A stretch of 17,826 nucleotides of DNA from an uncultured Cellvibrio sp. (GCA_946482345.1 CAMLRJ010000015.1:1-17826), one strand, 5' to 3'. Positions 7,189 to 16,504 are shown, counted from the first letter of the stretch. Program-made: numbers and translations. Notes: generated by a model not told the origin, from the sequence alone.

Positions 7189-8877
7189 ATGGCAATTATT
7201 GGTATTGATTTGGGAACCACCAACAGCAGCTGTGGAGTATGGACTGAACAGGGTGTGAAGTTAATTCCAAATCGTCTGGGTGATTTATTAACACCATCCG
7301 TTGTTGGTCTGGATGATAAAAATAATATTAGCGTTGGCCGCGTCGCCAAAGAAAGATTAATCAGCCACAGCGATAAAACCGTTGCCGTCTTCAAACGACT
7401 CATGGGTACCGAGCACAAAGTTATTTTGGGTAATAAACAATTCACTGCAACCGAATTATCCGCGCTTGTACTGCGCTCACTAAAAGAAGATGCCGAAAAT
7501 TTTTTAGGTGAAGAAGTCACCGAAGCCGTCATCAGTGTTCCGGCTTATTTTAATGATAATCAACGTCACGCCACCAAAACTGCTGGCGAATTGGCAGGAC
7601 TCAAAGTTGAACGATTGATCAACGAACCCACTGCCGCCGCCATTGCTTACGGATTACATGAAAAACAGGAAGGCACTTTTTTAATTCTGGACATGGGCGG
7701 CGGCACTTTCGATGTTTCCATTCTGGAATTTTTTGAAGGTGTGATGGAAGTTCACGCCAGCGCCGGTGATAATTTTTTGGGCGGTGAAGATTTTGTTGAT
7801 GCCATGATTAACGATGTGTTGCAGCAACTTGATATTAATCGACAATCACTCTCGGCACAGGAAACCAATCAATTACTGATGCAAATGGAAACTGCAAAGC
7901 GCCGGATTGGAACCAAAGAACAACAAATTTTAAATTTACACATTGCAAAAACCGATCACACTTTCACAGTCACTGATGAATGGTTTACCAAAATTGCCAC
8001 GCCACTTTTATTGCGGGCCAAACGCCCGATTGAGCGAGCATTAAGCGACGCCAATATGTCACCCCAGGCAATTGATGATGTAGTTCTGGTTGGCGGCGCA
8101 ACACGTATGGGAATTTTTCGTTCAACGATTGGCCGCATGTTTGGCCGCTTGCCATCCTGTCATCTTGATCCTGATTGTGCGATTACCATGGGCGCCACTA
8201 TTCAAGCAGGATTAAAATCCAAAGATAAAGCGCTATCCGATATTGTTCTGACAGATGTTTGCCCTTACACATTAGGCACTGATGTCGTTAACGAAAATAC
8301 CAATGAGGGCGGATATTTTTTACCGATCATTGAACGCAATTCCGTTGTTCCCATTAGTGTCACACGTCGATTGGTCACAGCACACGATAATCAAAAACAA
8401 TTGTCGATTGGCATTTATCAGGGTGAAAACCGTTTGGTCAGTAAAAATATTTTACTGGGCCGATTAACGCTGGATGTTCCACCGGGGCCTGCCGGAAAAG
8501 AAGCGGTTGATGTTCGTTACAGTTACGACATGAATGGCTTGTTGGAAGTCGATGTAAAAGTCGCATCAACCGGAAAAAGTATTAATAAAGTGATTGAACA
8601 ATCACCCGGCAGCCTGACAGCTGAAGAAAAAGAAAAAGCGCGATTGCGTTTGGCTGCATTAAAATTTCATCCTCGCGATCAGGAAACCAATCGCGCACTG
8701 CTTGCACGGGGGGAACGGCTTTATGAGTCCAGCCTCGGTGAAAAACGCGAAAAAATTGCGCAGATACTAGCTGATTTCGATCACATACTGGAAAAACAAA
8801 ATCCGGTTGAAATTAAAAAAGCTGTCGCACAATTGGAAGTTTTATTAAACCAACTGGATACCGAGGAATGGTTGTAA
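7189..8877 (+). CDS. hscC: HscC-type Hsp70 chaperone
   Basis: A 562-residue Hsp70 resembling E. coli HscC (Hsc62) more than DnaK. The nucleotide-binding domain is complete: GIDLGTTNSSCGVW at the start, VISVPAYFNDNQR, INEPTAAAIAYGL, LDMGGGTFDVSIL and DDVVLVGGATRMG. Blocks typical of HscC are LVLRSLKEDAENFLGE and VHASAGDNFLGGEDF, plus VYQGEN-like IYQGENRLVSKNILL in the substrate domain. The lid is short and the DnaK-style C-terminal tail is missing, which fits HscC length (about 556). The open frame reaches a TTG at 7168, but ATG 7189 with GGAT upstream gives the expected N-terminus. It abuts the J-like gene at 8878, its probable co-chaperone. Confidence 0.92.
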   Translation: MAIIGIDLGTTNSSCGVWTEQGVKLIPNRLGDLLTPSVVGLDDKNNISVGRVAKERLISHSDKTVAVFKRLMGTEHKVILGNKQFTATELSALVLRSLKEDAENFLGEEVTEAVISVPAYFNDNQRHATKTAGELAGLKVERLINEPTAAAIAYGLHEKQEGTFLILDMGGGTFDVSILEFFEGVMEVHASAGDNFLGGEDFVDAMINDVLQQLDINRQSLSAQETNQLLMQMETAKRRIGTKEQQILNLHIAKTDHTFTVTDEWFTKIATPLLLRAKRPIERALSDANMSPQAIDDVVLVGGATRMGIFRSTIGRMFGRLPSCHLDPDCAITMGATIQAGLKSKDKALSDIVLTDVCPYTLGTDVVNENTNEGGYFLPIIERNSVVPISVTRRLVTAHDNQKQLSIGIYQGENRLVSKNILLGRLTLDVPPGPAGKEAVDVRYSYDMNGLLEVDVKVASTGKSINKVIEQSPGSLTAEEKEKARLRLAALKFHPRDQETNRALLARGERLYESSLGEKREKIAQILADFDHILEKQNPVEIKKAVAQLEVLLNQLDTEEWL

Positions 8878-10143
8878 ATGGATATTTGGCAAATTCTGGA
8901 GATAGAACCTACTCCCGATCAAAAAGCGATTAAACGCGCCTACTCCAAAAAATTAAAAGTCACTCGTCCGGATGAAAATGCAGAAGCTTTTCAAAGCTTA
9001 CACTACGCTTATAAAGCCGCATTACATCAAGCCACTTATTGGGATGAATATCAGCAAGAATATAAAGATGATACTGATGAATCCAAACAACCCGAGCATC
9101 AGGACGAATCAGAAAGCCAACGAACTGCAGAAATATCAATAATCACTGAACAGCCAATTATTGATTCACCTGTTGAGCCCACATTGGAAACTGCCGACTT
9201 GAATCCACCAGACAATTCCGTTGACGAAACAACTGTGGAAACCCAGGTTAATCCTTTACAAATGGAGGGTGAACGTTTATTGGGTTTAACTGAATTATTT
9301 CTGGCGACAAGTAATGGTGGACAAAACAATCCGAAAAATTGGACATTTATTATTGAGTCGCCTTTTATTCTTGAAGATCATTTTAATTGGCGATTGGGTT
9401 TGGAGTTACTGCGAGTTATCCACGAACACAATCTTAATCATGTTGCCAAAGTATCATCACTGGTTGGGCAAGAAGCCCTGACCTATCTCAATTCCATTTT
9501 TAACTGGATGGATAATCGATACCATGTGACCCGCGCGTTGGGCGATGATTACAACACATGGTTGGATATGATCAGGGACAACAACGAATCAGAAAAAAAT
9601 TATCGCGATAAAATTCGCGGCGGAAAAAATCTGCTGTTACAACAAAAAAATACTGAACAGGCAACCCAGCCAACAGCCCGACGATCCAGCCTTGCTTTCA
9701 GCCGGTTTTGCGCATTTTTTCTTGACTGCATTTTTTTACTTATGCTGATTGGTCTGCTGGCAAATGGTGAAAATACCGATGGTAAAACCATCTCCTCTCA
9801 AGCCTTGGCTATTTTATCGATGTTTGCCGTGTTTATTTATTTCGGTGGATTTGAAGCCTCTATATTACAAGGAACCCCCGGCAAAAAAATTATGAAGCTT
9901 GCCGTTATTACCGATCAGGGAAATCCTCTTGAAGTTCTACATGCCTCGTTCAGAACCTTATGCTTCTTTGCTTTTTATATTTTCTTTTTTACAGTGCCTG
10001 CAGGCATCTCGGCACTACTGCGTTCATTTGATATAGATTTCTATGTTTTATCCATAGCGATACAAGCTTATGGAATTTATTTAGCAGCAAGGCCGATTAA
10101 TTTTTACGACAAAATTTCAAAAACGCGGGTTATTCAAATTTAG
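8878..10143 (+). CDS. Degenerate J-domain protein fused to an RDD membrane domain
   Basis: A 421-residue protein starting on the base after the hscC stop. Residues 1-50 form a short J-domain of the DjlB/DjlC kind (DIWQILEIEPT, IKRAYSKKLK, EAFQSLHYAYKAAL). The HPD catalytic tripeptide reads R30-P31-D32. Residues 52-120 are an acidic Glu/Asp/Gln/Thr linker, and 125-230 a soluble segment with WTFIIESPFI and YNTWLDMIRD. Residues about 262-421 are an RDD domain: SRFCAFFLDCIFLLML, a second helix near 290-312, GTPGKKIMKLAVITDQG, and FYDKISKTRVIQI at the end. It likely anchors or recruits HscC at the inner membrane. That the J part still stimulates ATPase is uncertain without the His. Confidence 0.85.
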   Translation: MDIWQILEIEPTPDQKAIKRAYSKKLKVTRPDENAEAFQSLHYAYKAALHQATYWDEYQQEYKDDTDESKQPEHQDESESQRTAEISIITEQPIIDSPVEPTLETADLNPPDNSVDETTVETQVNPLQMEGERLLGLTELFLATSNGGQNNPKNWTFIIESPFILEDHFNWRLGLELLRVIHEHNLNHVAKVSSLVGQEALTYLNSIFNWMDNRYHVTRALGDDYNTWLDMIRDNNESEKNYRDKIRGGKNLLLQQKNTEQATQPTARRSSLAFSRFCAFFLDCIFLLMLIGLLANGENTDGKTISSQALAILSMFAVFIYFGGFEASILQGTPGKKIMKLAVITDQGNPLEVLHASFRTLCFFAFYIFFFTVPAGISALLRSFDIDFYVLSIAIQAYGIYLAARPINFYDKISKTRVIQI

Positions 10144-10168
10144 TTTCACTCAAATTCCCTCACCCTGG

Positions 10169-10189
10169 CCCTCTCCCGGAGGGAGAGGG
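10169..10189. repeat. GC-rich hairpin (REP-like)
   Basis: CCCTCTCCC at 10169-10177 and GGGAGAGGG at 10181-10189 form a perfect 9-bp stem with a 3-base loop, preceded by CCCTCACCCTGG. This kind of sequence is widespread as an intergenic repeat in proteobacteria. It sits 25 bases after the J-like/RDD gene and could stop or stabilise that transcript, though no T-run follows. Confidence 0.75.
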
Positions 10190-10193
10190 ATAT

Positions 10194-10217
10194 CAATTCC
10201 TGCTAAAGAGGGAATTG
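10194..10217. repeat. Short inverted repeat
   Basis: CAATTCC at 10194-10200 and GGAATTG at 10211-10217 are perfect 7-base arms around a 10-base loop, immediately after the REP-like hairpin. Confidence 0.6.
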
Positions 10218-10223
10218 GCTCCT

Positions 10224-10300
10224 CACTTTGAAAAAGGGGATTTAAAGTGGTCAAATTTACGAAGATTTTAAATCCCCCCTGCCCCCCCTTTTTCAAAGTG
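10224..10300. repeat. Long inverted repeat, MITE- or REP-like element
   Basis: CACTTTGAAAAAGGGG (10224-10239) is exactly complementary in reverse to the sequence ending at 10300. Inside it, GATTTAAA (10239-10246) pairs with TTTAAATC (10267-10274), with a C-rich bulge (about 10275-10284) on the right arm. The result is a long interrupted stem just ahead of the DUF1244 gene. The CCCCTTTTTCAAAG core is a commonly dispersed repeat in many bacteria. No coding sequence lies in 10144-10328. Confidence 0.75.
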
Positions 10301-10328
10301 GGGGAAAATCACATCAAGAGAAAATCGT

Positions 10329-10589
10329 ATGAACATAAAAGACTTACCCCAAGCTACACAAGAAAAACTGGAAGCGGCCGCTTTTCGTGAATTATTGGCG
10401 CATCTGGATACCAGAAAGGATGTGCAGAATATTGATTTGATGAATCTGGCGGGGTTTTGCCGAAATTGTTTGAGTAAATGGTATCAAGCCGCCGCCAAAG
10501 AACAAGGTATTGAACTATCACAGGATGAAGTGCGCGAGCGTATTTATGGCATGACCTATGAGCAATGGAAAAAAGATTACCAACGCTAA
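10329..10589 (+). CDS. DUF1244-family protein
   Basis: An 86-residue protein that matches the DUF1244 family over its whole length. The signature DVQNIDLMNLAGFCRNCLSKWY lies in the middle, with paired cysteines (CRNC), and VRERIYGMTYEQWKKDYQ ends it. The family's function is unknown; the conserved Cys pair could bind metal or be redox active. It starts at an ATG 28 bases after the long inverted repeat, so its leader could be structured. Its TAA interlocks with the TAG of the convergent sensor gene. Confidence 0.9.
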   Translation: MNIKDLPQATQEKLEAAAFRELLAHLDTRKDVQNIDLMNLAGFCRNCLSKWYQAAAKEQGIELSQDEVRERIYGMTYEQWKKDYQR

Positions 10590-13500
10590 TGTATGCTTGC
10601 ATCCACAACCAAATGTTCACGAGCCAACGAACTGGTAATTTGCAATTGATTGAGCGCAAATAATACTGGCAAATTGGTTTGTACTGCCGGGTTAATGGGT
10701 GTTTGATGCGAGTCACCACTGGCAGAAATACTCACCCAACAATTTCTACCGGAGCGTTTGGCAATATACAAAGCACGATCAGCGGTATCCACCACTTGCT
10801 CCCAATCCAATGCCGTTGGTGAATGCGCGTAAAAGGGATAAGCCGCAAACCCTATGGAACACGATTTGTGAATAATCGTATTGTCGCCTATATCAAATGG
10901 ATAAGCTGCAACTGACTGCCTGATACGTTCGACCATATCACTGACTTCAGCGCGCGAACAATAACGCAATACAATTAAAAATTCCTCGCCGCCCCATCGA
11001 ATCACATAGTCGGAGTCACGGAGATTTTTTTCCAATAACCGGCTTAATTGTTCAAGCACTTTGTCGCCCGCTGCGTGACCGTGGGTATCGTTTACCTCTT
11101 TAAAGAAATCCACATCCAGCAAGACAAACACCAAATCAGAATCGGTTAAGTTTGCAGGCAAATTTTTATTCTGAATCCAATCCTGATAACTGCGATCAAC
11201 CAGCGCCACATCACTGACTATGGATTTATTCAGGAATCGACGATTGTGCAAGCCGGTTAACGGATCAGTCAAACTGGCTTCTTCAATTTTTAAATAGGCA
11301 TCATGCAAACGTTGTTGTGCCAAACGTAAACCTTCATTGGTTTTATTTAATTCCTGCGTGCGCTCTGCCACTTTTTTATCCAGATGCCGCGATGCATCCA
11401 ACAATTGTAAATGGGTCGCGACCCTTGCCAATAATTCTTCTTTTTCAATTGGCTTGGTCAGGAAATCATTACCACCCACATCAAACCCCATCACCAGATC
11501 ATTGGTCTGATTTCTTGCCGTTAAAAAAATAATCGGTAATTCATGGGTGGGATAGGCCATGCGTAAACGCTTGCAGGTTTCGTATCCGGATAGTTTCGGC
11601 ATCATGATATCGAGCAAAACCAAATCAACATCCCTTGCCTGTTCAACTATGGCGATTGCATCTTCACCGGAACCCGCTTCGCTGACGCGATAATCGCGAA
11701 AACTTAAATAATTCATCAACACTTTACGATTCAAGGCATCGTCATCTACAACCAGAATATGTGCGCCCTGTTTGTCGTAATCGGAAAAATCATTTATTTC
11801 CAAAATATGATTTCGCTCAGCTTTGATTAAATTAACCAGACTGCGCGTAAATTCGCGATTGCGAGGATCATCGGATTTTTGCAAATCTTTTTCGTAAGGC
11901 AAGGTGAAACAAAAAGTTGACCCTTTGTCGGGAATGGATTCGACGGTTAACACGCCGCCGTGCAACTCAACTAATTGTTTACTGATGGTCAGGCCCAGCC
12001 CCGTTCCGCCATGATGACGCTCCAGATGTCCATCTGCTTGCTGGAAAGCTTCGAAAATATCGTGCAGTTTATTTTCCGGAATACCAATTCCGGTATCACG
12101 TATATATACCGCCAGATTTTGCTCAGCAATTTTTGCTTCGATACGAATATAACCCTGTTCAGTAAACTTGACGGCATTACCAATCAGGTTATACAAAATT
12201 TGTAAGATCCGGTCTTCATCAGCAATGACACCGGGGAAATTATCGCCCAATAAATTTTCCATCAGGATTTTTTTATCACCCAGCAGTGGCTTGGTCAAAC
12301 TGATTACCACATCAACCAACACTGATAAATCCACCACTTTTTTATGCAGGTTTAATCCTTTGTTACGCAATTTTGCAAAATCCAGAATATCATCCACCAA
12401 TGTGGCCAAACGTTTTCCGCCGGTTGCAATCAAACCCAGACTGTGTCGAATCGATTCAGGTACTTCACCTTCAACACCATCGCGCAGCGATTCTGCAAGG
12501 CCGATGATTCCATTCAGAGGCGTACGCAATTCATGTGAAGTGTTAGCGAGGAATTCATCTTTTAATTTATCAATTTCCTGCAAACGCCTCACCAAAGATC
12601 GTTCCTGCTCAACTTGTTGACGTTCAAAATACAAACGCATTTGTTGTGTGCGCCAAATCCAGAAAGCAAACGCCAATATCACCAATAAATAAATTGCATA
12701 GGCCCACCAGGTAGCCCACCACGCCGGTGCAATATGAATGGTTAATCTGGCGGGTTCCGAATTCCAAACACCATCATTATTACTGGCTTTGACTTCAAAT
12801 TGGTATTCACCCGCATCGAGATTGGTATAGGTCACTGAATGGCGATTACCGGCATTAATCCAATCCGTATCAAAACCAATCAAACGATACAGATATCGAT
12901 TTTCTTCCGGCATTTGATAATTCAATGCCGCAAATTCCAGAGTAAAAACCGTATCCTTGTGCGACAGATTCAGATGCGATGTGTGGGTAATGGATTTTTC
13001 AAGCGGAGAATTTTTTTCATTCGGTATTACTTTTTTATTGAAGATGGAAAAATCGGTAAAGACGACCGGTGCCCGATGCGGATTGGTAGTAATCGATGAA
13101 GGGTCAAACAACACAAACCCCTTGCTGTTACCCAACATAATTTCACCGGATGAAAACAAAATTGACGCATTACGATTAAATAAATTATCGGCTAACCCAT
13201 GACGCTTATCGAAATTGCGAAACTCATGAGTTTTTGGATCAAAACGCGAAATACCTTTTTGCGTTCCCAACCAGAGATAACCGTCTTTGTCTTCAATAAT
13301 TCCGGCAACCACATCATCGGATAAGCCGTCTCTGGTAGTAAATGCACGAAACTCACCGGTTTCCCGATTCATTTTGTTTAAACCACCACCATCTGTACCC
13401 AACCAAAAATCACCGCGTGAATCTTCAAAAATAGAAAAAATAAAATCAACACTTAATGATTTTTGATCACGTATTTTGTGGGAGTAGCGAGTAAATTTAC

Positions 13501-15139
13501 CGCTGTCAGGATCCAATAAATAAAGGCCGCGAATAGAACCCACCCAAATTCTTTCCTGTTTATCCTGATAAATCACACGCGAATAAAGTACTTTCTCACC
13601 ATCCATTTGTGCCGACTCCGGCAAATAGCGCCGGAACAATCCTGTAGCAGGGTCCAACCTGTTGATTGCTTCTTCAGTCGCTACCCAGATAAATCCTTTT
13701 TTATCGGTAATCACTGACCAGGCTTCGCGACCTTGCATGGAATGTGGATTATTGGCATCCGGCAGATAATGTGTAAATTGGCCAGTAGGGATATGTAATT
13801 TATTTAAACCACCGGCCAAAATGCCTAACCATAAATTCTGTTGTGAATCCAAAGCCGTAGCCAGTATGGTACTGCCTGTTAATCCATTCGGATTTTTTGG
13901 ATCAAATTCATAGCGAGTAAATCGTTCACGTTTTTTAGCAAAAAAATTTAACCCATAACCTGCACCTATCCACAGATTTTCTTTATTGTCTTTTACTGAG
14001 GACAAGACACCACCGTCAGTTAAACTATTAGGTTTGGTTGAATCGTGACGGTAATTGCGAAACACCGATGCTTGTCGATCAATCACATCTATACCGGATG
14101 GGAAATAACCCAACCAAATGCTGCCGGTATTATCTTCAAATAATTCATTGATGACATAATTACCGGGAGATCTTGCATCCTGTTCGCTATAAACAAATCG
14201 ACTGAATGTTTTACCGCCCAGTGAACGATGATAAACCGCACTGCCATCACCTACCCAGAGATTACCCAATGAATCTTCAAGCACAGCCCATACCGTTGCG
14301 CTCTTTTCATTTTTTGCATGCTCAATTTTTTCAAAAATATTGTTGGCTTTATTGAAGCGAAATAAACCGGCATCGTAACTGGCGGCCCAGATATTGTGAT
14401 GTTTATCCTGATAAATTCTTCTGACATCTGAAAATGTTCTTCCACCTGCCCGATTGTATTCCTGCGTTTCACCTGTATCCGGATGCCAACGAATAACACC
14501 GGCACTTTGAGTTCCCAACCACAAATAACCCGCATCGTCATAAGCGATTGACCACACCATTGGCGATGCAGTTTTTTCAAGCGCGGCTATTTTTCGATAT
14601 ACCGATTCGTGCGTCTGCAGATTAAATTCCGAAACACCTTCGCGTGTTGCCAACCAGAGTGTTGTGTTATCTTTTTTTGCAATCGCCAAAACATCAACAG
14701 ATTCAACTTCCGCATTCAACACACTTTTAATTTGCCATGATGTGAATTTATGCGCTGATGCATCGAAATAACTCAAACCTTTTCGGGTAGCAACCCAAAT
14801 ATCGCCTTGATCAGCTGTCAACAAGTCATTGATATAACTGTGATTCAAACTGTGTGTTTGCATTTCATCGTGGCGAAACAAGGTGACATTGTAACCATCG
14901 TAACGGGCCAATCCATTTGCGCCACCAAACCACATAAATCCGGTTTGATCCTGTGCGATGGAGTTGATGTAACCTATTCCGGCCAGTTGGTCAGGCAAAA
15001 TATGGCGAAATGAAAAATAGGCTGAAGGTTGCGCAGCCTGAATCGACTGCGCAATCAATATAAAAAACACCAACAAAGCTTTATTTAAAAAACTTTGTTG
15101 CAGTTGTGTCGTTATTGTTCTTATAGTTTGGCCGATCAA
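10586..15139 (-). CDS. Hybrid sensor: double propeller, histidine kinase, receiver and GGDEF
   Basis: A 1517-residue one-protein signalling system. A signal peptide (ends near SIQAAQ) exports residues about 38-735, in which I count 14 regulator-propeller repeats of the WLGT/WVAT-GL kind, enough for two 7-bladed propellers. A Y_Y_Y domain follows (about 735-800, YRLIGFDTDWINAG), then one membrane helix (about 808-826). The kinase has H869 in TSHELRTPLNG and an intact ATPase lobe (NAVKFTEQG, DTGIGIP, GGTGLGL). The receiver has D1177 in LLDIMMP. The C-terminus is a GGDEF cyclase with GGEEF at 1383-1387 and an RxxD inhibitory site (R1374-D1377). TTG at 15139 follows AGGA and is the best start. 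It lies 30 bases after the SMP-30-like gene. Confidence 0.92.
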   Translation of the reverse strand: MIGQTIRTITTQLQQSFLNKALLVFFILIAQSIQAAQPSAYFSFRHILPDQLAGIGYINSIAQDQTGFMWFGGANGLARYDGYNVTLFRHDEMQTHSLNHSYINDLLTADQGDIWVATRKGLSYFDASAHKFTSWQIKSVLNAEVESVDVLAIAKKDNTTLWLATREGVSEFNLQTHESVYRKIAALEKTASPMVWSIAYDDAGYLWLGTQSAGVIRWHPDTGETQEYNRAGGRTFSDVRRIYQDKHHNIWAASYDAGLFRFNKANNIFEKIEHAKNEKSATVWAVLEDSLGNLWVGDGSAVYHRSLGGKTFSRFVYSEQDARSPGNYVINELFEDNTGSIWLGYFPSGIDVIDRQASVFRNYRHDSTKPNSLTDGGVLSSVKDNKENLWIGAGYGLNFFAKKRERFTRYEFDPKNPNGLTGSTILATALDSQQNLWLGILAGGLNKLHIPTGQFTHYLPDANNPHSMQGREAWSVITDKKGFIWVATEEAINRLDPATGLFRRYLPESAQMDGEKVLYSRVIYQDKQERIWVGSIRGLYLLDPDSGKFTRYSHKIRDQKSLSVDFIFSIFEDSRGDFWLGTDGGGLNKMNRETGEFRAFTTRDGLSDDVVAGIIEDKDGYLWLGTQKGISRFDPKTHEFRNFDKRHGLADNLFNRNASILFSSGEIMLGNSKGFVLFDPSSITTNPHRAPVVFTDFSIFNKKVIPNEKNSPLEKSITHTSHLNLSHKDTVFTLEFAALNYQMPEENRYLYRLIGFDTDWINAGNRHSVTYTNLDAGEYQFEVKASNNDGVWNSEPARLTIHIAPAWWATWWAYAIYLLVILAFAFWIWRTQQMRLYFERQQVEQERSLVRRLQEIDKLKDEFLANTSHELRTPLNGIIGLAESLRDGVEGEVPESIRHSLGLIATGGKRLATLVDDILDFAKLRNKGLNLHKKVVDLSVLVDVVISLTKPLLGDKKILMENLLGDNFPGVIADEDRILQILYNLIGNAVKFTEQGYIRIEAKIAEQNLAVYIRDTGIGIPENKLHDIFEAFQQADGHLERHHGGTGLGLTISKQLVELHGGVLTVESIPDKGSTFCFTLPYEKDLQKSDDPRNREFTRSLVNLIKAERNHILEINDFSDYDKQGAHILVVDDDALNRKVLMNYLSFRDYRVSEAGSGEDAIAIVEQARDVDLVLLDIMMPKLSGYETCKRLRMAYPTHELPIIFLTARNQTNDLVMGFDVGGNDFLTKPIEKEELLARVATHLQLLDASRHLDKKVAERTQELNKTNEGLRLAQQRLHDAYLKIEEASLTDPLTGLHNRRFLNKSIVSDVALVDRSYQDWIQNKNLPANLTDSDLVFVLLDVDFFKEVNDTHGHAAGDKVLEQLSRLLEKNLRDSDYVIRWGGEEFLIVLRYCSRAEVSDMVERIRQSVAAYPFDIGDNTIIHKSCSIGFAAYPFYAHSPTALDWEQVVDTADRALYIAKRSGRNCWVSISASGDSHQTPINPAVQTNLPVLFALNQLQITSSLAREHLVVDASIH

Positions 15140-15169
15140 ATTCTCTTCCTGTTTGAGTTACACCATGCT

Positions 15170-16003
15170 TTACAATGACAACTGATAAGCCGTCACTGTG
15201 TTTTTGAAAAAATTAGGAACCAACACTAATTTTTTGCCAGGAACAAAACCTATATCCGCGGTATTGATTTTATCAGCGCGCGAATCAATTAATTGCGTTA
15301 ACTTTCCTTTGGCATCCACCAAATAAACCAAACCTGGCCAACAGGACACGACAAAAGTTTTTTTAGCTACAGGTTCTATACCATCAATATTTTCAGCAAA
15401 ACCGCTGGCGACAACCGATATCTTTTTGTCTTTATCGACCTGTTGTAATTCCTTACCTGCACCGACCAACATTTTCGATTTAACAAAAGCCAAACCATTG
15501 GCATTAACAACGTTTTCCAGAAACACGTCCAATTTGCCATTTTTTAACTGGTAGATTTTATTGATGCGCGTGTCTGACACAAACACATCACCCGCCGGAT
15601 TAACGGCAACGTCATTCAAAAATACAGCACCTTCTGCAGGTATGCGCGAAATCACTTTTGCTTTGGCAATATCGATTGTCACCAAATGATCAATATCCGA
15701 CACATAAAGGAGATTATCTTTTGCGGCCATACCTTTGGGTGCATTCAATCCGGTAACCCAGTCTTTCTCAAGCAATTTGCCACTGGTATCAATAAGTGCG
15801 ATGCCGCCCTTGCCATCTTTACCGGTGGGTTCACCTTCAATTTGCGATACAAACACATGGTCTTTGTTTTTGATGGGGTAATACAGAACCGACTCGGGAA
15901 CAGCAAGACCATCCAGCTGCCACACCTGGGTTAATTTGGGTTCAGCCAGAACCATGGAAGCCACAAAACACAGCGACAACAACGAACCGGATCGAATCAA
16001 CAT
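15170..16003 (-). CDS. Exported SMP-30/gluconolactonase-like beta-propeller protein
   Basis: A 277-residue protein with a signal peptide (MLIRSGSLLSLCFVASMVLA, cut before EP). The mature chain reads as a six-bladed SMP-30/NHL-like propeller: VFVSQIEGEP, NAPKGMA, LYVSDIDHLVTID, FLNDVAVNPAGDVFVSDT, NANGLAF, and a final VLVPNFFKNTVTAYQL. NDVAV...VFVSDT holds the Asn/Asp positions that bind the metal in SMP-30 lactonases, but the other ligands are not clearly present, so enzymatic activity is unproven. ATG at 16003 has AGGGG nine bases ahead. It is upstream of the sensor gene on the same strand with a 30-base gap, so the two are probably co-transcribed and act in the same periplasmic process. Confidence 0.8.
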   Translation of the reverse strand: MLIRSGSLLSLCFVASMVLAEPKLTQVWQLDGLAVPESVLYYPIKNKDHVFVSQIEGEPTGKDGKGGIALIDTSGKLLEKDWVTGLNAPKGMAAKDNLLYVSDIDHLVTIDIAKAKVISRIPAEGAVFLNDVAVNPAGDVFVSDTRINKIYQLKNGKLDVFLENVVNANGLAFVKSKMLVGAGKELQQVDKDKKISVVASGFAENIDGIEPVAKKTFVVSCWPGLVYLVDAKGKLTQLIDSRADKINTADIGFVPGKKLVLVPNFFKNTVTAYQLSL

Positions 16004-16116
16004 AATTGAATACCCCTTTGATAATTGAGATTAGCAACACACTGTAAAAACGGAAGAGAAGAGACTGATTACTTAACAAAACAGGGATTACAACGCCAAA
16101 GCCGATCCCCATAAAC

Positions 16117-16142
16117 GAAAAACCCCATCATGCGACGGGGTT
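16117..16142 (-). terminator. Intrinsic terminator of infA
   Basis: On the minus strand, AACCCC (16142-16137) pairs with GGGGTT (16126-16121) around a 10-base loop, followed by a T-run. It begins 4 bases after the infA stop codon and should insulate infA from the SMP-30-like gene. Confidence 0.8.
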
Positions 16143-16146
16143 CGGA

Positions 16147-16365
16147 TCATCTGGCTCTGTAGGTAATTCGACCTTTGGTCAAATCATAGGGGGTCATTTC
16201 GACTTTTACTTTGTCCCCCGTGAGTATGCGAATGTAGTTTTTACGCATCTTGCCGGAGATATGCGCCATCACAACATGGCCATTTTCCAGCTTTACCCGG
16301 AAAGTTGTATTGGGAAGGGTGTCTACAACTTCACCATCAAATTCTATGCAATCATCTTTCGCCAT
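16147..16365 (-). CDS. infA: Translation initiation factor IF-1
   Basis: A 72-residue protein, the standard IF-1 length, with an S1-type OB fold. ETLPNT-like [16 protein letters not shown] and the block [19 protein letters not shown] leave no doubt. IF-1 binds the A site of the 30S subunit and helps IF-2 and IF-3 start translation. ATG 16365 is preceded by AGAGGA. Here it sits alone, with its own terminator, directly downstream of the integron integrase gene (139 bases apart). Confidence 0.98.
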   Translation of the reverse strand: MAKDDCIEFDGEVVDTLPNTTFRVKLENGHVVMAHISGKMRKNYIRILTGDKVKVEMTPYDLTKGRITYRAR

Positions 16366-16504
16366 GCGGCATTGTCCTCTGGTAGTTTGACCTGTGTTTA
16401 CAGGGATTAAAAAACGGGGCGAATTGTGCCTTATTTAACCAGCAACGCCAAGCAAAGAATGCAAAAAACTGATGATTATCCTTTATCCCCTGCGCCACTC
16501 AGGG

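Noticed and set aside
12168..12620. A 150-residue plus-strand frame antisense to the kinase domain
   Set aside because: Antisense to conserved kinase motifs, Ser-rich, no ribosome site, no recognisable domain.
16488..16504. Terminator directly after intI
   Set aside because: CCCTG and CAGGG can pair next to the stop codon, but the stem is short and the T-run is more than 15 bases further on.
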